DNA from: Stercorarius parasiticus | Lineage: Eukaryota > Chordata > Aves > Charadriiformes > Stercorariidae | DNA length: 64,000 nt | Reading direction: 5' to 3' | Assembly (NCBI GenBank): GCA_013396915.1 | Contig: VWZL01000272.1 | Location: forward strand, 343,879-407,878 | Part shown: positions 22,702 to 36,167 of the stretch, one piece after another | Layout: every line of letters begins with the position of its first letter | Numbering within the stretch: position 1 is the stretch's first letter | Made by a program: the position numbers and the translations under genes | The notes under the pieces: generated by a model | The model's input: the letters and a program-made list of their open reading frames with translations, nothing else | What the model was told of the DNA's origin: nothing | Database searches by the model: none

Positions 22702-25700
22702 CCTACTATAGATGTTTATCTTAATACAAAACGAACGGGCCCTAAAGAGGCTTAGCTGTGCACCGATAACAAAAAGATAGCAAAGTGGATACTTCAGTTG
22801 CAGGTATGATTATTCTAGGTTTTTAGGGTTTGTGAGATGAATTCTACGTACCATTGTCTGTATATTCTATATATATAGTCTTTATATATTCACCATATAT
22901 ATCCATTGTGTGAATGGCAGTGTAATTAATGAACATGGACTTGACAGAGGCTTATTTCTTCCCCCTTGTATTTGCTAATGCAAAGAACTTTCTCAATCCC
23001 CTTCAAAGCAGCTGTATTCTTGAACAGAATCACGTTGACCACTCCCTACTACAAGCAAAAGCTACGGCTCCTGAAATCCGTATGGACCTTCTCTATTCTT
23101 ATCCACTTCCCTGTTTTGTGTCCCTTGAACTCTTGGTATGGATATTAGATCCCCAAATATCTCCCTCTAGTATGGAAATTCCTGTACTCTGGCTAGCAGC
23201 CATTGCAAATTAGCCAGCGAATATAGTTCAGGGAAGTCTTTTCATGGTGGCCTGTCATCTGTTACCTCCTTCCATTAAAAAAAAATTATCCCTGACAAAA
23301 CCATCAAACAGCAATCCCTCCTCACAAATGCCTAAACAAATAAAAATGTGTAGACAAATAAGCTGATTCATACTGGGCCTTAAAAATACCCTTTTTCTCC
23401 AATTTATTAGTCTACTCAGTCTGTACAAGAACTTTACTTTTAATGGAGAAACCAGTCTTTTCACATTATAAGCATAATAATGTTTGATTGAAATACTAAA
23501 TCTAAAGAAACAAGATTTGAAACTAATTTGGAAAAGATTTTTTGTTTAGTTGGTTTGTTGAGTTTTTTGCTTTGCTTGTTGCAGGGTTTGGGGCTTTCTC
23601 TAAGTAATACCATAATTTGGGATTCTATTTTAATAATTTTGAACACGATTTTGGGAAGAGACTACCAGTGAATGAATAGTGTGAATAAATGTTTTCGTTT
23701 GTGATGAAAAAAGCATTCATCAGGTTCTGAAAAAGCCTTCAGCTCTTTTTTGATACAACATTTGAGTCATGCGCTGAAGGAAGAAGACTCATGTTGTTAT
23801 GCGTTTGGGTTACCCCTTGATATCATGTTGTGTGCAGCACTTGCTCAGCTATACGGTAAGGAGCGTAGGAAGAAGCTGCAACTAGGAAATGGGGATCTCT
23901 CCAGAGGACATAGAGTCTGTGGAATATGTTTGGCAACGTTTTTTTTTCCAGGGAAGGCAAGGAGCAACTGCGTTTACAGCAATGTACGTGTAGGCACAAA
24001 CAGAAAGCTTTGAACATGGGTCAAATGGTTAAGCCTAGGGTATAGTGAGTCAGGTTTATCTCAGTGCTGTGCTGATCCAGTCCTTAAGTTCCACTGTTGC
24101 CAGCTCAGCCAGCCAGTTCTAGGATGTGTGTGTCTCTGGAAGGGGTCTGCACAACAAAATAGGTGTCCACCATTTCACTGTCTCTGAGTTCAGAAATTAT
24201 ATGAAGTCAAAGAAACTCTCTTGGTAGTTTTTCAAAGGCAACACTCAGATGCATAGGAATCACTGATTTTGCCATCCAGAAAAAGGTCATGCCTGTGTAA
24301 AAATAACTCTTAAATAACAATGGGTAGTTTTCAAATCCATTTCTCTCCCCATTTTCCTTTTCTTTCGTCAAACAGCTCTATCTCAATAAACTTTTATTTA
24401 AAATAAAGTTTGTGCTCTTTTTGTAAAGAATTTTAATTATTTAAAAATGTAAACCAAACACTTGGCCTTTATGGAACTGGAAGCAAGGTTTTGTGCCATT
24501 TCATATTGGCTGTCTCACAGCTGAAGACCACATAGGGAGAATCCTACAATCCAGTTCTAGGATTAACGTAAGCATCTTCATCTGAGCATCCATTTTGTCT
24601 TTTATAAGCCTTTTTTAGGCACCTTTAGAGCTCAGTTCATTAGATCTATTTTGGATATCTAAATTGAATTGATAATCTGATCTAACACGTCTCCTTTAAA
24701 AATTAAATCCCCTAAACAAACAAAACCCCATATTCAAAATTATTTAGGTTCCCTTTATGTGTACCACCCTTCAAAGCTCCTTTTCCACTTATATGCAACA
24801 TTTAGAATGTAGAAAATTACATACTTATTGTTCTTTCACCAAACATTAATACATACAAAAAGCTGTAAGGTTTTTGTAAAAATAGACTACATATCCCATC
24901 ATATACTTAGGTACAGTAGCAACTTATGGACCAAGGACAATAATATCATTTCATTTTTCCTGACACAGCCTCCATTTTTTAAATTTATTTTTTTTTGGGG
25001 GGTGGGTGCAGGGAGAAACTTTTAACAATAAGTTAACTATAAATTAATTTGGCCAAAACACCAGGTTTTTAGCTTTAGCAGGCTACAGTGTTATGCTAAC
25101 CAGCATGAAAGACAGAAAGAAAATGTACTTTTTTAAAAATAACATTTAGATTCTATTACTAAATTCATGCTGTTTTCCCCGTATATCATTGTTATCTGGT
25201 GAACTTGTTTGTATTGGTGCAGGCAGCCAAATCAAACGTGTAAAATATGAATGTTACATGTCCATCTCAAATTTTATTCTTTTAAATTATGTGATTTTGA
25301 AAAGTGAGAAAAAAGGTCTTTTTTCTATATATTTTTCCACATTTTTTCTGTGTAATACCTGTATTGATATCTCCTTTTTTTTTTTTTTCATTAAATCCAA
25401 GATTTTCCTGTGTACTTGTAACTCAAGGAGATTGGATGCTTAGAGAAATTGTGGCTGAACGTTGCAGAGATAAATGTTAACAAAAGACAAAAAAGTTTTT
25501 AAAAAGGACCCAAGCTCCATTTAAAAAGCAAGAATTAGACATTCTGACTAGCATCTGAAAGAAATCTTATTGTAAAGATTCCTGAAATGGGCGTATGCAT
25601 CAGATTCAGACTCTCAGGACCACATAGCTGCTGTGTGCTCATGAGATGATTGAAGAACTGTAAGAATGTCTCCCAGGGAAAGATGATACATCAGAAGCAC

Positions 25701-26341
25701 TACAAAATATATACAACATGATTGACTAATGATTACATTTGAACTGCAAGGTAGGTGAGGATACAGATAAAAGGGGAGAAAAGGAGTGTACTGCATAGTT
25801 ACAGCTAGGGTTATACTGGCGTTTCAGCCTATTTACTGAAATGGAATTAAGTGGTTGAAGAAATTAAGTTTTAATCATGATTTCTTTATCTTTTCTAAAA
25901 TGAAAGCAATAATTTTGAGGATTTAGATTAAGTGAAATTCCTTTTGTTGTTTAATATGCATTTCAGTGATACTTTCCATCTAAACAAATATTTCAGAATG
26001 ATACTTATCAAATTCCCTTCTAGGAGAGGATCAGTTATGTCAAGCTGCTTCTTGAAGTTTAAATTCAAACTCCACTTGGATCAGACGATATAATTTGTAT
26101 CAGTTTATAGTTTTTATAGCAGCTGAAAAGATTGAAAAGAAATCATCAAAGAGGATGTTAATTGCAATTAAATGAAATGACTGGATGGATTAGAATTAGG
26201 ATGCAGAACTCTGGGAAAATGTCTGCTCTGATGTAGCCTGCTGGTGACATGCTTTATTTCTGTGTATTAACCAAACACTTCTTGAGTACTTTTTCATCCT
26301 GACTAATAGTGTGAGATTCACAGTGACCCAACCATAGACTG

Positions 26342-26355
26342 AAAAAAAAAAAAAA
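26342..26355 (+). repeat. Poly-A tract (A14)
   Basis: Fourteen consecutive A residues. No retrocopy body was recognised upstream. Confidence 0.8.
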
Positions 26356-27698
26356 GTTCTTGCCAGTTGTTAAGGGAGTAATTTAACTTAAGAATAAAAC
26401 ACATTAGTTATGCAAAATCATGTGTGTGTAGATTTCAGAATACATATAACAAATCACCCAGCTCGCCACTATCGTAAAAAATTAAAAAAGAATTTTTTTT
26501 TTTCCTGGAGTAGTCTGATGAAGTAGCTATGAGTTTGAAGTGTAGTCTTGGTGTTGCCAGGCAACTAAGCACGTCAAGAAATTTTTCTCAATATATATTG
26601 CGTGCCAGAACTGTGGAATTAATTAGTCTGTTCTTCATGGTAGATTTTTCCATAAAACTTTTGAATGTTCGTATAAGGAAGGTTTTTCTTTCTTTAATTT
26701 ACTCTTCCATTAAATTTTCATATACATCCAAAGAAACTTTATACTAAATGAAATGAATTGATGCAAAGGAAAGTTAACTGAAACCAAACTAGAAAACTAG
26801 GCAGTTCCAGAGGCAAACAGATGCACATGCACAAGGATTTCAGTAAATGTCAAAAACAACAACAAAAAGATTCTTTTCAAGTGTGGACACCAAATAACCA
26901 TCTTTCTTCCTTTTTGGGGAATAAGCTTCAGGTAACATTTAAATATATTTACAAGCATAAGATGTTTATAAATATAAACACATTATATACTGTTATTCCT
27001 GATAAAATCTCCAGACTATGATGGCAACACAAAGTTATGGCAGGTAACTTTTAGACTGACAATGTATTTGTCTCTTTTTCCAAACATAATCAAGAAGTGA
27101 AGACATTCTTAGTAATTTGAAACATCAGCCATGGGGGATACTCCATTTCTCAGTCCAAGCACATTTTCTTATGTAAAGCTTAAAAACTGAAATTCTCCTT
27201 CAATACTTCTGATATTAGATGTACAATTTCACTGAACAATGAACCTTATGTATTTTTCATAAATCAATGCCCTCGTCAAAAAAAATTACACAAACTGTAT
27301 TTGTTTACAGAGTTTCTGTAAAGTGGGTCCATAACTGTTGCTTGGGGTAAGCTGGAACCCATAAAATTTCCCATGAGTCTATCTTACCTCACATGAGCTT
27401 CTGTGAGTTTTGTTGCATCCATTATTTTTTTGGTAATTTTTAGTATTACAAAGGCCTGATAAAAGTAAAGAAAAAAAAATTACAAATTTCTATTCATATG
27501 TAGTCCTTCAGAAAGAGAAGTGGAACAGACCGCATTGCTCAAAAGTAATTTTTCAAATAGCAGTTTTTTACTCTGGTTTGTGACCTCACATAGGCATGAT
27601 TCCTTATCAAACTTTATGCATTCATTGCAAGTGTTGTCTGATTTGTTCTTGTAAAATTTTTCTCATAAATATTGGCCTGCCAGCACTAGTCTTTAAAT

Positions 27699-27722
27699 AA
27701 ACAAACAAACAAACAAACAAAC
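27699..27722 (+). repeat. Tetranucleotide microsatellite (AAAC)6
   Basis: Six uninterrupted AAAC units, preceded by an AAAT-like variant. Such clean arrays are usually length-polymorphic. Confidence 0.9.
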
Positions 27723-30700
27723 ATGCCTATCAAAGGGAGACAAAAGAAAAAAAAAGTATTAACAATTACATGAACTTTGTTGACAGTCACAAGAAAAGAT
27801 TGGGGAAACAGCTATCTGTTCTATCAGCCTTGAATGACTCTAATTTTATGACAATCTCCTCCTCTAAGCCTATTGTTCACAGAAATCTTCTTGTCACATG
27901 CAGCTGAGATAAGAAGAGAAGTTAAAAATAATACTTCACATCTGAGAAAAAAAAATCCCAAAAACATCTCCAAAAGACTTAATTGTTTTTGCAAGTCTCC
28001 ATAGTTGGGAGGCCAGCAGACATTTGCTATATGGTTAGAGCTATCGGGACAAGAAGGTCAGAATCCATCCAGGCACTCCCCCATCTCACTATCTGTATTT
28101 ATCTTTTATCCTCAGCTTACAATGAGGTAATAAATAATCTGGGGACAGGTAATAAATTTTCTTCTGTGTTTGGTTAATTACTATCACAATAGCATTCTTG
28201 CTGTCAGGTTGCCACATACCATCAAAAAACAAACAATAAATCAGAATAATGGAAAGGGATGTATATTAATGACGTTGAACATAGAAAGAATTCTACAACG
28301 CTGCCTGGGTTGCCAGATGACTACCATGGCTCCCGGGCTCCCCTTCATTCCTGCTTTTTACTCACTGTAGAATTACACGGAGCCCTGGAGACTAGGTCAC
28401 AGAATAAAACAATATCTGAAGTATTATGCTTTCAATGGTTTAAAGAAGTAGGTTGTATTTTTGTGAGACCTCACAGAAAGATATAATTATATTTTCATAT
28501 ATTTTCCAGGTTACAGTAAGGTAGGTGGTTGGTTTCACCCCCACATACTCTGGGCTCTGTTCATAGTGATTTTTGTCCTACTTGTGATTCCATCACAGAT
28601 TAACCTTTAAGCATACTACATTCATATTTGTAAGGAAAGCACTTCTGCATATGCAGCTGAGATCAGTAGAAGGGATCTAGGCAGGTTTCTTTCTTTATGA
28701 ATGAGGAAGCTGCTATCTCTTCCTCTGAGAAGAGGCCTGAACTCTGGCACATTCTTCCTTCCCACCCCAAAAGGCTTTCCAGAGACCAAGTTTTCATGGA
28801 ACACCAAGCTTTCTGTAAGTTCTGGAGAGAAGACAGAATGGATTTTGGGCAATTTTGATTAAACCTCACGTCATACACATTTTTATTGTGTTATTGTGCA
28901 TTTTCATGTAAAGGTGAGGCACTAACGCGTGGGATAGACAACTACGTTAAATTCATTTGAATCAATCAATATAACACTACATTTTGCTTTGCCTATTGAT
29001 TTCTTCCTATGTCTCTTAGGGAAAATTGTTTTATCAGGAGACTAGCCAAAGTAAAAGAAAATGAACACACTATCACAAAAAAATTAATTTAATTTCTCAT
29101 AGATTCCTTTAGAGACTATTGTGTTGTAAAGATTTATGAAAAAACTCTGTCCATATATATGACACACCCTAGCTATGATGATATAGTTTAAAAATAATAT
29201 TATATGCTTGATTATGGAGGCCCGCCAGCTCTCAGTGTGGGTTACAATTATGGACCTGTTTTGACCATTACACAGCAAATACTAACATCTGGAAACTTGA
29301 AGTTCAAAGGTTATTTTTCTCATAAAGCTCAACCAGTATGATTCATAAAAACCCGATGTTGACCTTCAGTTTAACAAAATCCTGCTGCTAATATTGTATT
29401 GTAAAATACAGGGTGTCTTTTTCCTTGACTTGGTTTGATTTTGATTTTATTGAACCATTGAATCAACTAACATAGAAAGGGGCATTTGAAAATAACCCCT
29501 CCTTGTGATTATAATGCAGAAACTTGTACAGATAAATTACTAGTGTTTAACACACGTGCATATGTCAACCTTTACCATAAAAAAGCAGAATCTTTTATGA
29601 TTCCTGACTAAGAATCTCCTAAGAAGCCCAAGAAGCCTAAGAAGCTCCTGACTTGTTGTGTATTGCCTGAGGATTTTTTTTTCCTTTTGTTGTCATCGTT
29701 TTTCTCATTCATCATGCTCCTCATCACAGTATACTACTTACAGTTCTATTCTTCCTGGGTTTATAGTGCCTGAAAGAAGACACTTTAAAAAAACTACATT
29801 AGCATAAATTAATCTCATGTTCTAGCTCATGCCTCTGGGCTATGGGGATGTGAGGTAGATTAAATGATTGCCTTAATACTCCTGCACAGCTGGATTCCCT
29901 TTCTGCCCATTTTGTAGCTCTGGACTGTGTCTGTGTGCTGATATCACCTCTTCTCTGACAAACAAATGTGGTGGGCATTGCACAGTTGTACCTCTATTCA
30001 ATTCTCCAGACAGTCGCTAAGTTCGTACAATATTTCCCCTCCGCATACATGTGATAATGACTGTATGCTACCTGGGATGTGGGGCTGCCCAGCAACTATT
30101 GCTAGAACTATATATATCGTCAGGTAATCCGGGAGTGCCTAGATTCAAACACTAATTGATCACTAGTTTCCTCCTTTCCCCGTCCTTCTTGTATTCAGCA
30201 GCAAATACTTACCTGAAGTCTAACTTTATTTGTACCACACCTCTCCTTTCTTCTGTCTGAGGCCTTCTTAAATTAGGAGCCTGAGCAAGCAGACCTTCTC
30301 TTCTCATTATTTAACAACGGGAACAGAAATTAAGGAAAATATCCATAATCAGAAGACTAAGCTGGAAAACTATTCCTTACACTATGTCTGGTTTGGGAAG
30401 AAATAATGAGCTTTGGGGTGAGCAGCTGGGAATGACCAATAAGCTTGGTTTCTTATTTCCACATGCTCTCTTGCCTGTACATTGTAAATAACCAGGAAAT
30501 CCTGTATTCAAGTGGGAATTCTGTGGAAATGAGAACTATCATATACCCCATTTAATCCTTATTTTAATGAGGCATACATACAATTGAGTTGACATTAGAA
30601 AGTTACATTTGCCGCATGGAGAAATGATCGATAGCTTGGTCACGCTAAACTTGCCTCCCTACCAGAAACAATTAAAAAAAAAGAAAATAAAAACAGAGAG

Positions 30701-31199
30701 AGTTCACTAGCTAATATCTATATTTATTTCTTTTGAGTAGCAAGAGAGTTTCCCATAAGTACTTTCAAAGGAAAAATATTTTGGAAAGCCAAAGTGTTAA
30801 ATACAAATCTACATGAGAAATGAAAACTGTTACTTTTTTAGGATCTGAACTTGAAATCCAATTCAAAGAACTGAACAGCATTAAAAAAACCCAAAACAAC
30901 AGGGGTAAAAAGTGCTTGTTGGACTGAAAAGTTGAATGACATGCTTTAACCCACCTTTGACTTCTGTTTTATATTATTGAATGACAACTCCCTTGGAAAG
31001 AAGAGTTTAGAACTGTAGTGCTGACTTAACCTTCATTACATCTCTGTTATAATAGAAAGACAATCTCATTTAGTAGGTTTGACAGTATGTTTTTCAGTAT
31101 GTTTTGAAACCTTTTTCTTTTGACATACTTTCCCTAGCTGAAAAGATGTGCTATGATTAATGAACAGCTTGGTTTTGGTTCTGGTTTTGTGGTTTTGGC

Positions 31200-31213
31200 T
31201 TTTTTTTTTTTTT
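31200..31213 (+). repeat. Poly-T tract (T14)
   Basis: Fourteen T residues following a GGTTTTGG-rich stretch (about 31170-31199). Confidence 0.8.
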
Positions 31214-33075
31214 AATGTGCTATGTGTCTGTCACTTAACATTTGTCAGTCTTCCATCATTACCTATGAACAAATGTTCCTAATTAAATATAGCAGGAGGT
31301 GTGGGGACTACAAAGGGGTGAGCTGTATCTGGGACAGACAGCTTCATTTCTTATAAAGCTAAATGTCTGAGGTATTTAAGATCTGAAACTTGATATTCTA
31401 TCATGGTCTCTTCTGATGGTAATCTTTTATGGCCTGACCTTAGAGACTGTCATAGTTAAACATGCAGGAATACTGCAAGACATCCATAGACATGTTAGTT
31501 GTCTGAGTTTTTCATGTTGAAAAGTAGCATGTTAATAAATAAACCTTTGTGGGTTATTGTCCTTCTTGTAAATCTATTCTTTCCCAGGTCAGCTGTGATT
31601 TTAATAGTCACTCCCTATCCATTTGTTTGTTTCTTTTGGAAAATAACCTAGATAGAGTCCTGTAGTTCAGGGGCTTTCAACTACAATAAATGAACTTCTC
31701 AAAGGTACTGAAAAGGTAACCAAGAAAAGCAAGCTTGTTGCAAGAAGGCTTAAATTGGCGGTATTATGGTCTGAAATTGTACTTCAAAATCATGTATGTA
31801 GAAGTCTGCAAATCGGAAAAGACTGAAAAAAATCATAATCTTTAACCTTACACTAAGGGAAGAAATACAGCAAGAACTGTTCTTACGAAGAAAAAGAAGA
31901 GAGGAATGAAAATTATGTCCCAGATCTTGCTTGGTTTATTTTTAATTGAACCTCTTTTTAACTAAGTTTACAGCATGTTGATATTTGATGCTGCATAGAA
32001 GTTTTTGCTCTGTGTAAGAAAAATGGGTCTTTAATGCCAAACCCATATTATATGTAAACTGTTTCCATCATTAAGCAGACTTGTCTATGTCTGCTGCATA
32101 CATTCATACCTTGATGTAAGCAAGTGTCAGTCACATATAATGGATTTTTTTTCATATTTTTGAAATATTTTTATTTTGAATGAAGTAAAGCCCACTTCCT
32201 TTGTTATACCTCTGCAACCAACATGCACTCCATACTTTCCAAGCTTGAATTTTATGATTTTAAGCATCTGACTTCTCATTTACTTAATTTTCCTCACCTT
32301 TCTTTTGCTCACTCTTTTTTTGCCTCTTGTTATTTGGGTGAGTGTGGAGGAGAAACCGAGAGATAAGTTCCTTGTTTTCTTTTTCTTTTCCTCAGGCAGA
32401 AAACACAACTTTACTTATGCACTGGTTGTATTGTATGACTCCCAAATCATAAAACCTTTTCATTTCAATTTTTTTTTTCATTTTTTCTTTGTTTCCTGGG
32501 AGTTTATTTACTAATACAGAACACTCAACTTTTGAAGCACAAAATATAATGGATAGAATGTCAAAGAAATGAAAGTAAATGATTTGTTCTTTCCAAGGGG
32601 AAAGAAAAATGTCTGCAGCAAGAAATACTTACAAACGTGGTTGGAACACACAACCAATACAAAAAAACTTAAGAGTTTGATGCTGCCCATTTCAGTTCCT
32701 TATCATCAAAAGGGAAAATCCTGTCCTCTCTTATTCTTCTGAAGTTGATCTTTAGGCATGTGACTAGAAGCAGGATTTAATCTATTATTTTGATGATAAA
32801 CCAGCAACCCCTAAAAACCAAGTTAAATATAATTATGTCATTTTCCTAAGTAACATAATTTTAATAGCAGTAATTATAAATCTTGCTTTTATATCTCGTA
32901 TTATTAAGGACTACATCAGGTAGACAATGGTTGAAGAAGGCTTGAATGTTCTTTGAACGTAGAACTTGTATTGAAGAGCAAATTCAACCAGTATCATCTA
33001 TGGTAAAAAGTTAAAGATATCCTGATTTCAAAAGCTGGTAACTGTTTTTATGTCCACAAAATCCAACTTTGTCAT

Positions 33076-33103
33076 ATCTGATATTGGAATCCTGATATCA
33101 GAT
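33076..33103. repeat. 9-bp inverted repeat
   Basis: ATCTGATAT (33076-33084) and ATATCAGAT (33095-33103) are exact reverse complements around a 10-base loop. AT-rich and plausibly chance. Confidence 0.55.
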
Positions 33104-36100
33104 GGATAAATTGAAATAACTGTGTTCCAAATTACATGTGTTCCTTTTCATTGTTGCCTCCAATGAGGCAAAGAAATATTTTTTGTGAGAAACATATTTA
33201 TGTTGATTCCCACACTTTGGAAGAGCCTCACACTACTTTTTGTGAAGTCAGTTAAATTTTATCTTTTCAATCTTTCTAGAAAACTACACATTTATGTTCT
33301 AGCCTGTGTTGCCTGTGATCCCTGTGCTTCTTGACAATCATTGTCAAATGTTGCCAACATGCCTATAACGTGGGATTAATATTATTCTGTTGCAGTGTTG
33401 TCAATCAATTGTCCTTGGCCCAACCCACTCATCTGCTCGGTTTCTAGAATGTTTCTCACATTGACCTTCTAATCTATTTCAAGATCTTCAAAATACCAAG
33501 AGGATGCAAATGATAATGCTAATAAATAACTTCACTATGAGCTATTGAGGCTGATCTTTTCTTCAATTAAAAGCATTTATTAAGATAAAAGTGTAATGAA
33601 TTCTATTCCCTAACTTTAGATTTGACATGAAAACTCTATATTTTTCTCAATTAAAGCATGTCCTGGGATATCTGTCTTAAAAGGAAATCAGTCTACACTT
33701 GTATGTGGCTTTTTTTGGTTAAAGAATGTATCACAATGTATCTTCACTGTCTGTCATCAGTTCTTTGATATTTACATTAATATTTTGATATAAGAATATT
33801 CAGGTTTTTAAAAAATAATATACATGTACATTTAATATAATTTAGCTTAGGCTTGTGAGGTTTTTTTCTTCCACTTCCACCTCTTCAAGGGGAAAGGATC
33901 TTCTGTGACTGTGAGTTGTCTGAGTGTGCACCTGCAAGACTTTTAAGCCGCTTGCCAATTTCAAGGAACTTTGATGAAAAGCTAGAAGTATTAGAGATGA
34001 TTGGGTTTTTTCAATCGTTTTGAAAATCACTGCTGAGTAAAAGTAAGTGAAAGGCTGAAATCAGTCTTCAGGAATTCTGCTTGGCAGGGTTTGGAGAGGC
34101 AATCAGCAACTGAGTTTGGCCAATGCACACATAGCTCCAAATATCTGCAGCATGTAGTGTTTCCTATCTGTAGTCAAATCCTTGGGGGGATTGTAGTAGT
34201 CACTGGAATCACAGCTAATAAGGAAGAAAAATACCTGCAGACACCCCAGTTTCCGTTGGTCACAAAATATTGCCGTTCCTTCAGGACACAGAATGTTGTG
34301 GGTTCAGGTTTTGTAAGCAGGATCACAAAAAATTTTTCAGAATAGAATTTACAATGTTCACCATGCTTTTTTGCACTGTCATTTATGCTACAGAAGTGAT
34401 CATGAGTGCATTAAAATGTAATATATTATCTATCTATCTTCATTGATTTTAAATTTCAGTTATCTACTCTGTTTTTCTACCTATAGTACACAGAGGCTTG
34501 CAAGACCCTAAAATTTTACTGTCATAAATTAACTTCTCCTGAGGAAGATTATTTCTAATGGTTAGAGTAAAATCAATGTCTTCCAAATATCAAAAGTTAA
34601 ACCACAGATTTTAAAATATTTTACATCATTAACAACAGTTCTGAAAAAAAATCATGTTGTTGACACAGTCTTCCCATTCCTGTGAAATAGAAATTAAATT
34701 ATTAATTTAAAACCTTTATCTATTTCTCAAGTGAGGCCTTATTTATCTCATTCAGCTCAGAACCACAAGAAATGCTAACCTGTTCACAATGGCACTTCCA
34801 AGGAATTGCTAATCGATATTCTCACTTCTGTGATTCTTTTTGCTCTTTTGCCTTCACCTGGGAAAATGTGGTCCCATTCATTATAAGTTATACCCAGAAG
34901 ATTTCTGTAAATGTCTTATCACTACTCTCACAATGAGCTTTTTCACAATAGTTTGAATGTTGTCAAGAAAGCCTGTGTAATTTACTTTGCCAAGCTTGCA
35001 AATTCACTCAGAACCATAAAGATTGCAATCAAGAACAAATAGAAAATGCTGCCACTAGCCACCAAGCTATCAATCTGCTTGTAAAATCTATGAGCTCCAA
35101 GCATGACAGGAAAGGTTGTTGAAACTATTGAGGCAAAGTTAAGAAGAAAAGCATTTCTTCATAGCTCCTAGTATGAGAAAACCGAGGGCATGAGTAAGCA
35201 AACAAATGAGGAATAATATGGATAAAGGAAATATGATTAGAAAGATTTTTATGTCTGTATACATATATACACATACGCTAATTTATTCTCTCATACCTCA
35301 CAAATACTATCTTGATGCTACACAGACAATGCAAACATTTGTATAACACCACAGAAAGTGAGAATATCAGAAACAAGAAGCTGATTTTTCAGGGTATGAG
35401 ATTAATGTACAATATTTAATATACTGCCATCCTAGATTTTGTGGTGGATTGATTCGATTTGTTGAACTAGAAATATGGGAGTCATCATGGGAGTCATCAT
35501 ACACAATGTAAAACGTCTTTGAAAATCCCCTAGGAATTTGTGAACTACTAAAAACTGCACCTCAGGGAACCGACTGATGATCCTGTAAGTGTAAAATTAG
35601 TTATCGGTTTAGACCCTATGAGGAGACAACACTAGGATCCTAAACATCATATTTTCAAAGATCAGGTTCTTCGGACATTTAGTATTTCTGCAATATCTGA
35701 GCTCATTATTAGCTTAACTTGACGGGGGGAAAAAGAAAAAAGCATAATGAAGTTGTCCGCAGTTGTCACCTTACTTGTGAGTGGTAGGAGAAATATGTCT
35801 ATTCAGTTCTTTCCTCTTTTTGTTTCTTGAAGTAGAATATATGCAAGATCTTTTATTAGAGCCAATATTTCCTAAAATTTTAAATGAAATTCAGCCTAAA
35901 TTTGACAACATCCTATAATTCTAATGAAGTTAATGAAGTTTTTCTGGGCTTGTATGAATCACTTGGATTTGGGTGTTATCCTGTCTTTCCTTATTCTAAT
36001 ATTATCTCAACATCACTGTTAAATCAATCAAATTTTGTCTTTATTAAACTTGTCTAGCTTTCTACAGCTTCAACTGAAGGTTGCCTAAGGTATTAAAGCA

Positions 36101-36139
36101 TGAGTTTTCATTTTAGGTTAATATTTTAACAATACACTT

Positions 36140-36167
36140 TTTCCAGTGCAGTAGCTGCTACTGGAAA
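36140..36167. repeat. Compact hairpin
   Basis: TTTCCAGT (36140-36147) pairs with ACTGGAAA (36160-36167). Inside, GCA pairs with TGC, leaving a one-base bulge and a 5-base loop. Eleven pairs in 28 bases. Too short for a microRNA precursor. Confidence 0.6.

Noticed and set aside
35478..35505. GGGAGTCATCAT repeated twice in tandem
   Set aside because: A two-copy, 12-14 bp tandem is ordinary replication slippage.
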